From CADCVT01 sp036389485 (GTDB lineage: Bacteria > Actinomycetota > Thermoleophilia > Solirubrobacterales > Solirubrobacteraceae), in contig DASVPR010000049.1 in NCBI GenBank assembly GCA_036389485.1, positions 1 through 64,000 of the forward strand: DNA of 64,000 nt, written 5' to 3'. The translations under genes were made by a program, and so were the position numbers. Of this stretch, positions 55,919 through 62,426 are shown one piece after another. Within the stretch, counting starts at the first letter, position 1. Each line of letters opens with the position of its first letter. Below the pieces are notes generated by a model. That model saw only the letters and a program-made list of their open reading frames with translations, did no database searches and had not been told where the DNA came from.

Positions 55919-57943
55919 GTGCCCAAGTTCCGCCTCGACAGCACCTACTCGCCCACGGCCGACCAGCCGAAGGCGATCCGCGAGATCTCCGAGGCGCTCG
56001 ACGGCGGGGACCGCTTCACGACGCTGCTCGGCGCGACCGGCACCGGCAAGACGATGACGATGGCCGGCGTCATCGAGCAGGTCCAGCGCCCGACGCTCGT
56101 CATCGCCCACAACAAGACGCTGGCGGCGCAGCTCTGCAACGAGTTCCGCACGTACTTCCCCGACAACGCGGTGGAGTACTTCGTCTCGTACTACGACTAC
56201 TACCAGCCCGAGGCGTACGTGCCGAGCCGGGACCTCTACATCGAGAAGGACTCGGCGATCAACCAGGAGGTCGACCGCCTCCGGCACGCCGCGACCGCGG
56301 CGCTCTTCGCCCGCCGCGACGTCGTGATCGTCGCGAGCGTGTCCTGCATCTTCGGGCTCGGCTCGCCCGAGACCTACGACGCGAACATGCAGATCCTCAA
56401 GCGGGGCGACTTCGTCGACCGCGACGCGCTGCTCCACAAGCTCGTCTCGCTGCAGTACACCCGCAACGACGCCGCGCTGGGCCGCGCGAACTTCCGCGTC
56501 CGCGGCGAGACGCTCGAGGTCTTCCCCGCGTACGCGGAGACCGCGTACCGGGCGATCATGTTCGGCGACGAGGTCGAGCGGCTGCAGCACTTCGACCCGC
56601 TCACCGGCGAGATCATCGAGGACGACATGGAGCACGTCGCCGTCTGGCCGGCGACGCACTACAACGTCAAGGAGGGGACGATCGAGCGCGCGGTCGAGGA
56701 GATCGGCCGCGAGCTGAACGCGCGGTGCGCCGAGCTGGAGGCGCAGGGCAAGCTGCTCGAGTCCCACCGCCTGCGCCAGCGCACGCAGTACGACATGGAG
56801 ATGCTGCGGGAGATGGGCTTCTGCAACGGCATCGAGAACTACTCGCGCATCCTGGACGGCCGCCCGCCCGGCTCGCGCCCGTACTGCCTCATCGACTACT
56901 TCCCCGACGACTTCCTCTGCTTCATCGACGAGTCCCACCAGACCGTGCCCCAGATCGGCGGCATGTACGAGGGCGACCGGTCGCGCAAGTCGACGCTCGT
57001 CGAGTACGGGTTCCGGCTGCCGAGCGCGATGGACAACCGGCCGCAGACGTTCGACGAGTTCCTGAAGATCACGCCGCAGATGCTGTTCGTCTCGGCGACG
57101 CCCGGCGACTTCGAGCGCGATCACTCCACGCGGATCGTCGAGCAGATCGTGCGGCCGACGGGCATCGTCGACCCCGCGGTCGAGGTCCGCGAGACGCGCA
57201 ACCAGATCGACGACCTCATGAACGAGGTCCGCAAGATCGTCGACGCCGACCAGCGCGTCCTGGTGACGACGCTCACCAAGAAGATGTCCGAGGACCTGAC
57301 GGACTACCTGCTCGAGATGGGCTTCCGCGTCCGCTACCTGCACTCGGAGATCGACACGCTGGAGCGCATCCAGATCATCCGCGACCTGCGGCTCGGGGAG
57401 TACGACGTGCTCGTCGGCGTCAACCTGCTCCGCGAGGGCCTCGACCTGCCGGAGGTCGGGCTGGTGGCGATCCTCGACGCCGACAAGGAGGGCTTCCTCC
57501 GCGGCGAGACGTCGCTCATCCAGACGATCGGCCGCGCGGCGCGCAACGCGGAGGGGCGGGTCGTCATGTACGCGGACAAGGAGACGGCGGCGATGCGGGC
57601 CGCGATCTCCGAGACCGACCGGCGGCGCGAGATCCAGCTGGCCTACAACAAGGAGCACGGGATCACGCCGGCCTCGATCGTCAAGGGGATCTCCGACATC
57701 GCGGAGTTCCTGCAGAGCGAGTCGAAGGTGCCGAAGAAGGGCCGCCGCACGCGGACGCACGCGAAGAAGGGCGGCAAGGAGATGACGCTCAACGAGCTCG
57801 AGCAGACGATCGTCGAGCTCGAGGAGGAGATGGCCGCCGCGGCGGAGGACCTGCGGTTCGAGTACGCGGCCCGCCTGCGCGACGAGATCCGCGACCTGCG
57901 GCGGGAGATCCGCGAGGCGCGCGAGCACGGGGCGCCGGCCTGA
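55919..57943 (+). CDS. uvrB: Excinuclease ABC subunit B
   Basis: Damage-verifying helicase of nucleotide excision repair (674 aa). Walker A is LLGATGTGKTMTMA (about 36-49) and the beta-hairpin segment is YYDYYQPEAYVPSRDLYIEK (about 94-113). Helicase motifs FIDESHQTVPQ, VSATPGDFE and IQTIGRAARN are intact. A C-terminal UVR domain (about 630-665, EEEMAAAAEDLRFEYAARLR) binds UvrC. GTG 55919 begins the conserved MPKFRL. Its stop overlaps the CTG start proposed for the RDD gene. Confidence 0.96.
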   Translation: MPKFRLDSTYSPTADQPKAIREISEALDGGDRFTTLLGATGTGKTMTMAGVIEQVQRPTLVIAHNKTLAAQLCNEFRTYFPDNAVEYFVSYYDYYQPEAYVPSRDLYIEKDSAINQEVDRLRHAATAALFARRDVVIVASVSCIFGLGSPETYDANMQILKRGDFVDRDALLHKLVSLQYTRNDAALGRANFRVRGETLEVFPAYAETAYRAIMFGDEVERLQHFDPLTGEIIEDDMEHVAVWPATHYNVKEGTIERAVEEIGRELNARCAELEAQGKLLESHRLRQRTQYDMEMLREMGFCNGIENYSRILDGRPPGSRPYCLIDYFPDDFLCFIDESHQTVPQIGGMYEGDRSRKSTLVEYGFRLPSAMDNRPQTFDEFLKITPQMLFVSATPGDFERDHSTRIVEQIVRPTGIVDPAVEVRETRNQIDDLMNEVRKIVDADQRVLVTTLTKKMSEDLTDYLLEMGFRVRYLHSEIDTLERIQIIRDLRLGEYDVLVGVNLLREGLDLPEVGLVAILDADKEGFLRGETSLIQTIGRAARNAEGRVVMYADKETAAMRAAISETDRRREIQLAYNKEHGITPASIVKGISDIAEFLQSESKVPKKGRRTRTHAKKGGKEMTLNELEQTIVELEEEMAAAAEDLRFEYAARLRDEIRDLRREIREAREHGAPA

Positions 57944-58596
57944 GCGCCGACGACCCGTTCGGCCGCCGCGGCGAGGAGCGCACCGACGCGTTCGGCCGCC
58001 CGATCGAGGACGCGTCGAGCGGATCGCTGTGGAGCGGAGCGACGCCGCCGTCGGAGGCGGAGCCCGCCGCGCCCGAGAAGCCGCGGTTCCTCCCGCCGAC
58101 GGAGGCGCCGCGGGCACCGGAGGCGCCCCTGCGGTTCGACGTCACGCAGCCGCGGCCGCGGCCCGGCGACGCCGCGTCGTACGGCAGGCGGGCCGCCGCC
58201 GCGTTCTCCGACTTCTTCGTGCGGGCGTTCATCGTCGGGATCGTCATCTTCGCCGGCGCCCTGCTGGCCGCCGAGGACGGCGTGACCGCCGGGTTCTTCC
58301 TCGGCGTCTACGTGATCGCCCCGCTCTACGCGCCCGTCGTGATGTCCCGCCTGGACGGCCAGACCTTCGGCCACCGGGCGATGGAGACGCGGATCGTGAC
58401 CCGCTCCGGCGAGCCGGTCACCGGGTGGAACGCCTTCAAGCGCGAGTTCCTGGTCAAGAACCTCGTCGTCGAGACGCTCGGCGGCCTCTTCAGCCTCGGG
58501 ATCCTCCCGATCGTCAACTACCTCTGGCCGCTGTGGGACGGGCGCGACGAGGCCCTGCACGACAAGATGTGCGACACGCGGGTCGTCAAGGCCTGA
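57940..58596 (+). CDS. RDD family membrane protein
   Basis: A 218-aa protein: a Pro/Ala/Glu-rich soluble N-terminus (about 1-70), then an RDD domain with about three hydrophobic segments (FIVGIVIFAGALLAAEDGVT, FFLGVYVIAPLYAPVVM, LGGLFSLGILPIVNYLWPLW). It ends with the family DEALHDKMCDTRVV. No ATG, GTG or TTG lies near the reading-frame entry. CTG 57940, overlapping the uvrB stop as CTGA, is the most economical start. A later GTG near 58219 would delete the N-terminal region and part of helix 1. Function unknown; possibly ion or solute transport. Confidence 0.8.
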   Translation: MSADDPFGRRGEERTDAFGRPIEDASSGSLWSGATPPSEAEPAAPEKPRFLPPTEAPRAPEAPLRFDVTQPRPRPGDAASYGRRAAAAFSDFFVRAFIVGIVIFAGALLAAEDGVTAGFFLGVYVIAPLYAPVVMSRLDGQTFGHRAMETRIVTRSGEPVTGWNAFKREFLVKNLVVETLGGLFSLGILPIVNYLWPLWDGRDEALHDKMCDTRVVKA

Positions 58597-59348
58597 CGCG
58601 GGCGCTGCTCGCGTGGTACGAGCTCGAGCGGCGCGACCTGCCGTGGCGGCGGACGCGCGACCCGTACCGGATCCTCGTCTCCGAGCTGATGCTCCAGCAG
58701 ACGCAGGTGGCGCGGGTCGTCCCGCGGTACGAGGCGTGGGTCGAGCGCTGGCCGACGGCGGAGGCGCTCGCGGCCGCGCCGCTGGGGGACGTCCTGCGCG
58801 AGTGGGTCGGCCTGGGCTACAACCGGCGCGCCGTGCGGCTGTGGGAGGCGACTCGGTTCGTGGCCGCGCACGGGTGGCCCTCGCGGTTGGAGGACCTGCC
58901 CGGCGTGGGGCCGTACACCGCGGCCGCCGTCGGCTCGTTCGCGTTCGATCGGCAGGTCGTCGCGGTGGACACGAACGCGCGCCGGGTCTTCGCGCGGGCG
59001 GGCTCGCTGGAGCCGCCGCCGGGCGCCGCCGCGACCTTCAACCAGGCGACGATGGAGCTCGGGGCGCGGATCTGCACGGCCCGCCGCCCGCGCTGCGGCG
59101 AGTGCCCGCTCGCGAGCGCCTGCCCCTCGCGCGGCGCCATCGCGGACCCGCCGCGCCGCCGAGCGGCGAACGGGACCCGCTTCGAGGACACGGACCGCTA
59201 CGTCCGCGGGCGCGTCGTCGCCGCGCTGGCCACCGGCGAGCCGCTGCCGGAGGGGATCGGGCCGGAGCGCCTCGACCGCGCCGTCGCCGCTCTGGAGCGC
59301 GACGGGCTCGTCGCCCGCGACGCTCGCGGAAGCCTCCGGCTGCCCTGA
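58593..59348 (+). CDS. mutY: A/G-specific adenine glycosylase, short form
   Basis: Removes adenine paired with 8-oxoguanine (251 aa). N-terminal LLAWYELERRDLPWRRT, the catalytic Glu in ILVSELMLQQTQVARVV, the helix-hairpin-helix LPGVGPYTAAAVGSFAF and catalytic Asp in VAVDTNARRVFAR are all present. The 4Fe-4S Cys set is C-x6-C-x2-C-x5-C in CTARRPRCGECPLASAC. The MutT-like C-terminal 8-oxoG-recognition domain of E. coli MutY is absent; a short winged-helix-like end (RLDRAVAALERDGLVARD) replaces it. Start is CTG 58593 (CTGA overlap) or GTG 58569 in frame, which would overlap the RDD gene by 28 nt. Confidence 0.88.
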   Translation: MTRALLAWYELERRDLPWRRTRDPYRILVSELMLQQTQVARVVPRYEAWVERWPTAEALAAAPLGDVLREWVGLGYNRRAVRLWEATRFVAAHGWPSRLEDLPGVGPYTAAAVGSFAFDRQVVAVDTNARRVFARAGSLEPPPGAAATFNQATMELGARICTARRPRCGECPLASACPSRGAIADPPRRRAANGTRFEDTDRYVRGRVVAALATGEPLPEGIGPERLDRAVAALERDGLVARDARGSLRLP

Positions 59349-59385
59349 GCGGCACCGCCGTGACCCCTCCGGCGGCCCCGCGCGT

Positions 59386-59391
59386 TAGATT
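59386..59391 (+). promoter_or_regulatory. Leaderless -10 box (TAGATT) of the DivIVA-like gene
   Basis: TAGATT ends 8 nt before ATG 59400. Confidence 0.5.
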
Positions 59392-59399
59392 TCGGGCAT

Positions 59400-60281
59400 A
59401 TGGCTTTGGACCGACAGACGATCGAGAGAAAAGACTTTCCCATCGGCCGCCGCGGCTACGAGCCGGAGGCCGTCGACGAGCACCTCGCCCGGGTGGCGGA
59501 GGAGCTCGAGTCGCTCCAGCGCCAGGCGCAGCGTCGCAGCGGGGCTTCCCTCGCGCAGGCCGCCTCCGAGCAGGTGCGGTCGATCGTCGAGGCCGCCGAG
59601 CAGAGCGCCGCGGCCATCGAGCGCGACGCCGAGCAGCAGGCGAGCCGGATCCGCTCCGACGCCGAGCGCGAGGCCGAGCGCACGGACCAGGAGGCGGTCG
59701 AGCGCTCCCGCGAGCACGTCGCGAAGGTCTCCGAGCAGACGGCGCTGATGCTGCAGCGCGTCGACGCGATGGAGAGCGAGCTGACCGCGCTGATCGAGTC
59801 GCTGCGCACCGGCGCGAACCGCCTGAACGCCGACCTGACGCTCCTCGAGGGCAACATGGCCGAGCTGTACGAGGCCGCCGGAGGCCGGGCGACCGGCGGC
59901 GCCGCCGACCGGCCCGCCACCCCGCCTCCCGTCGCGTCCCCGACGGGAGGGGGCGCGACCAGCGAGCCCGCCCTGGAGGAGGAGCTCGAGGACGCCGGCG
60001 CCGACGGCCCGCCCGCGGACGCCGACCCGGGCCCGCCGCCCGTCGCGCCGCAGCCGCGCCGCGTCGAGCAGCCGGCGCCCACCGCCTCCGAGCCGCCGGA
60101 GCCGCCCGCGGCCACCGGCGGCGGCGAGGGCGAGGACGTCGAAGGCGCCCGCCTGATCGCCCTCAACATGGCCCTCAACGGCCAGTCGCGCGAGGAGACC
60201 GACCGCTACCTCTCGGAGAACTTCGACCTCGCGGACCGCCAGTCGCTCCTCGACGAGGTCTACGAGTCCGTCGGCGGCTGA
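59400..60281 (+). CDS. DivIVA-like coiled-coil protein
   Basis: A 293-aa cytoplasmic protein. The N-terminal 40 residues (RKDFPIGRRGYEPEAVDEHL) match the DivIVA/Wag31 lipid-binding crossed-loop region. A long coiled coil (about 45-165, rich in Ala/Glu/Gln/Arg) follows, then a Pro/Ala/Glu-rich linker (about 170-245) and a helical C-terminus (IALNMALNGQSREETDRYLS). DivIVA-type proteins recruit growth or division machinery to curved membrane. It is likely a secondary paralogue because no division (dcw) genes are near. Confidence 0.82.
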   Translation: MALDRQTIERKDFPIGRRGYEPEAVDEHLARVAEELESLQRQAQRRSGASLAQAASEQVRSIVEAAEQSAAAIERDAEQQASRIRSDAEREAERTDQEAVERSREHVAKVSEQTALMLQRVDAMESELTALIESLRTGANRLNADLTLLEGNMAELYEAAGGRATGGAADRPATPPPVASPTGGGATSEPALEEELEDAGADGPPADADPGPPPVAPQPRRVEQPAPTASEPPEPPAATGGGEGEDVEGARLIALNMALNGQSREETDRYLSENFDLADRQSLLDEVYESVGG

Positions 60282-60342
60282 AGGCGCGCCGCGCGCGCCA
60301 GAACCGCTCTGCGGTCGTCGCGCAATTGAAGTACCTGGACGA

Positions 60343-60371
60343 TTGACCGATTGGCGCGTTGGCCGTATGCC
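60343..60371 (+). promoter_or_regulatory. Putative promoter of the TSP3-repeat gene
   Basis: TTGACC (60343-60348), 17-nt spacer, TATGCC (60366-60371). The start would be near 60378, about 35 nt before ATG 60413, with GGAGAAAGGAAG as ribosome binding site. Confidence 0.45.
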
Positions 60372-60412
60372 AATACGTTCGTGCGGCCCTCCCGGAGAAA
60401 GGAAGTTCGCAG

Positions 60413-61072
60413 ATGCGTATCCGCGTCCGGGCGGCCTCGCTGTGCGCTGCCGCCCTCTTCGTCGTCGCCCTCCTGCCCGCCGCCGCGCAGGCGCAGGACG
60501 CCGTCCTCGTCCTGGACGAGACGACCACCGTCTTCGACACCGACGGCGATGGGGTCGCCGATCCCGTCGACAACTGCATCAATGACCCCAACCCGACCCA
60601 GGCGAACCTCGACGGGGACGCGATGGGCGACGCCTGCGACCCCGACGACGACAACGACGTGCGGCCGGACGCGACCGACAACTGCCCGCAGGTCCCGAAC
60701 GTCAGCCAGAGCGACTACGACCTCGACGGCATCGGCAACGCCTGCGACGACGTCGAGACGACCGAGGGCTTCCTCGGCGGCGGCGGCATCATGAGCACCG
60801 CGGCCGCGAGCTTCTCGATCCACAGCCGCAACGGGACGCTGAGCGGATCCGGCCGGGTCATCGACGGGTCGACCACCATCGTGCTGCGGGACGTCACCAC
60901 GTTCCACAGCACCGGCGACGCGGCGTGGGCCACGGGCCACGCGAGCATCAACGGCGGCGCGCCGGTCACCTACTACCTCGAGGTCGGCGACGGGACCAAC
61001 TTCACCTTCTTCGAGGTCGGCGGCTTCCGCTGGGCCGGGCCGCTGCGCTCCGGCAACATCGTGGTGAAGTAG
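60413..61072 (+). CDS. Secreted protein with thrombospondin type-3 repeats and post-COAP-like domain
   Basis: A 219-aa exported protein. After the signal peptide (AASLCAAALFVVALLPAAAQ) come two to three Asp-rich calcium-binding type-3 repeats: DTDGDGVADPVDNCINDPNP, NLDGDAMGDACDPDDDND and YDLDGIGNACDD (about residues 40-115). The C-terminal domain (SFSIHSRNGTLSGSGRVID to LRSGNIVVK) resembles the post-COAP-1 module. Likely a calcium-stabilised surface or matrix protein, in keeping with the adhesin operon downstream. Confidence 0.82.
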   Translation: MRIRVRAASLCAAALFVVALLPAAAQAQDAVLVLDETTTVFDTDGDGVADPVDNCINDPNPTQANLDGDAMGDACDPDDDNDVRPDATDNCPQVPNVSQSDYDLDGIGNACDDVETTEGFLGGGGIMSTAAASFSIHSRNGTLSGSGRVIDGSTTIVLRDVTTFHSTGDAAWATGHASINGGAPVTYYLEVGDGTNFTFFEVGGFRWAGPLRSGNIVVK

Positions 61073-61159
61073 GCACTCGCCTGCTGCGACACACGTCCAG
61101 ATAGACGCGATTCGGGTCAGCGGGCTCCCTCCGCTGTCGATCAGTCGGCCACTGACCTG

Positions 61160-61243
61160 AACGCCCGAGAAAGGCACCCCCGTCGCGAGGCGGGTCCGCA
61201 AAGCCCACGGGACTCCCTGAGTCGGCCGGGCCACCGAAGCGAA
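61160..61243 (+). ncRNA. Class-I cyclic-di-GMP (GEMM) riboswitch, putative
   Basis: In the 198-nt leader of the TasA-like operon. Consensus elements appear in order: GAGAAAGGCAC (61168-61177 region); a hairpin CCCGUC-GCGA-GGCGGG (61179-61194) with a GNRA tetraloop; the tetraloop-receptor segment CCGCAAAGCCCACGGG (about 61196-61211); a second hairpin GACUC-CCU-GAGUC (61211-61223); and GGCCGGGCCACCGAAG closing the fold. These match the landmarks of the Vc2-type GEMM aptamer (GGCAAACC, GNRA loop, GCAAAGCC, GGGUUACCG). It ends about 25 nt before the GTG start, so control of ribosome access is plausible. A covariance-model search was not possible here. Confidence 0.8.
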
Positions 61244-61270
61244 ACGACACGGACTTTCATGGAGGAACCC

Positions 61271-61861
61271 GTGGCCCGAATCGCATTTCTCATCAAGCAG
61301 CCCAAGCGCGCGCTTGGCGCTCTCGCCGTCCTCGTGGCGGCCACCGGTGTCGTCGTCGGCTCCGGCGCGAACTTCTCCGCGTCGACCGCCAACCCGACGA
61401 ACACCTTCTCCGCCGGCACGCTGTCGATGTCGAACAGCAAGAACGGCGCCGCCATCCTCAGCGCCTCCGGCCTGAAGCCCGGCGACACGCCGACCACCGG
61501 CACCGTCGACATCCAGAACACCGGCTCGCTGGCCGGCAACTTCTCGGTGTCGCGCACGAGCCTCACGAACACCGACGCGACCAACCCGCTGTCGGGCAAG
61601 CTCAACCTCGTCATCAAGGACTGCGGCGAGTGGCCTGACCCCTCGACCGTGGAGCCCTGCGGCGACGGCGACGACACCACCGTCTACGGCTCGCCGGCGG
61701 CGACCGTCGCGGCGATGACCTCGGCGGTCTCGCTCGGCAACTACTCGGCCAACGAGAAGCACCGGTACGAGTTCAGCGTGCAGCTCGACTCCTCGGCGAC
61801 CGACGCGTACCAGAACGGTCAGTCGACGGTCGAGTTCACCTGGAACGCGGTGCAGTCCTAG
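61271..61861 (+). CDS. TasA/CalY (camelysin)-like matrix fibre protein
   Basis: A 196-aa exported protein. The signal region (KRALGALAVLVAATGVVVG) is followed by a mature start FSASTANPTNTFSAGTLSMS, as in TasA/CalY/camelysin proteins, and a beta-sandwich with DIQNTGSLAGNFSVSRTSL. I start at GTG 61271 because GGAGG (61261-61265) is correctly placed for it; the ATG at 61259 overlaps that site. TasA-type proteins are released by SipW signal peptidase, encoded next, and form extracellular fibres. The riboswitch upstream would link its synthesis to c-di-GMP. Confidence 0.8.
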   Translation: MARIAFLIKQPKRALGALAVLVAATGVVVGSGANFSASTANPTNTFSAGTLSMSNSKNGAAILSASGLKPGDTPTTGTVDIQNTGSLAGNFSVSRTSLTNTDATNPLSGKLNLVIKDCGEWPDPSTVEPCGDGDDTTVYGSPAATVAAMTSAVSLGNYSANEKHRYEFSVQLDSSATDAYQNGQSTVEFTWNAVQS

Positions 61862-61880
61862 CCGACGACGCGGTTCCTCC

Positions 61881-62426
61881 ATGTCCCGTTCCGTTCCCGT
61901 CAGCCGGGCCGCGCGTGTCGCGGCCCGGTCCGGGTTCACCGCCCTCCTCGCGCTGGCAGCGATCCTGATCGCGCTGCCGCTCGCGGGCTATCACCGGTAC
62001 GTCATCACGGGCGGGTCGATGGGCGGGACGATCGAGAAGGGCTCCGTCGCCTGGGCGAAGGAGGTCCCGGTCGAGGACCTGAAGGTGGGCGACGTCATCA
62101 CGTACGCGCCGCCGCGCGGCGCCGGCCCCCACGGGCTGGTCACCCACCGGATCGCGGCGATCGGCCGCGACCGCAACGGCGAGCGCGAGTTCCGCACCAA
62201 GGGGGACGCCAACGCGAGCGTCGACCCCTGGACGTTCAACCTCGATCACGCGACGCAGGCGCGGGTCGCCTTCCACCTCCCGTACCTCGGCTATCCGCTC
62301 GCCAAGGCGTCCGACCGCGGCGCGCGCACGATCGTCGTCGGCTTCCTCGCCCTGCTGATCGTCGGCGGCACGTTCGCCCGGCTGTGGCGGGACGCCGGCG
62401 AGGCGCTCGAGGGGAGCGCGGCGTGA
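61881..62426 (+). CDS. SipW-type (ER-type) signal peptidase I
   Basis: A 181-aa membrane serine peptidase. One N-terminal helix (about 19-36), nucleophile S46 in VITGGSMGGTIEKGS, and His rather than Lys as base (H89 in GLVTHRIAAI), followed by Asp in KGDANASVDPW, define the archaeal/ER-like type. A second C-terminal helix (about 150-170) is present. SipW enzymes process TasA-like exported proteins, which fits both neighbours. It follows the TasA-like gene by 19 nt and overlaps the adhesin start (GTGA). Confidence 0.9.
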   Translation: MSRSVPVSRAARVAARSGFTALLALAAILIALPLAGYHRYVITGGSMGGTIEKGSVAWAKEVPVEDLKVGDVITYAPPRGAGPHGLVTHRIAAIGRDRNGEREFRTKGDANASVDPWTFNLDHATQARVAFHLPYLGYPLAKASDRGARTIVVGFLALLIVGGTFARLWRDAGEALEGSAA

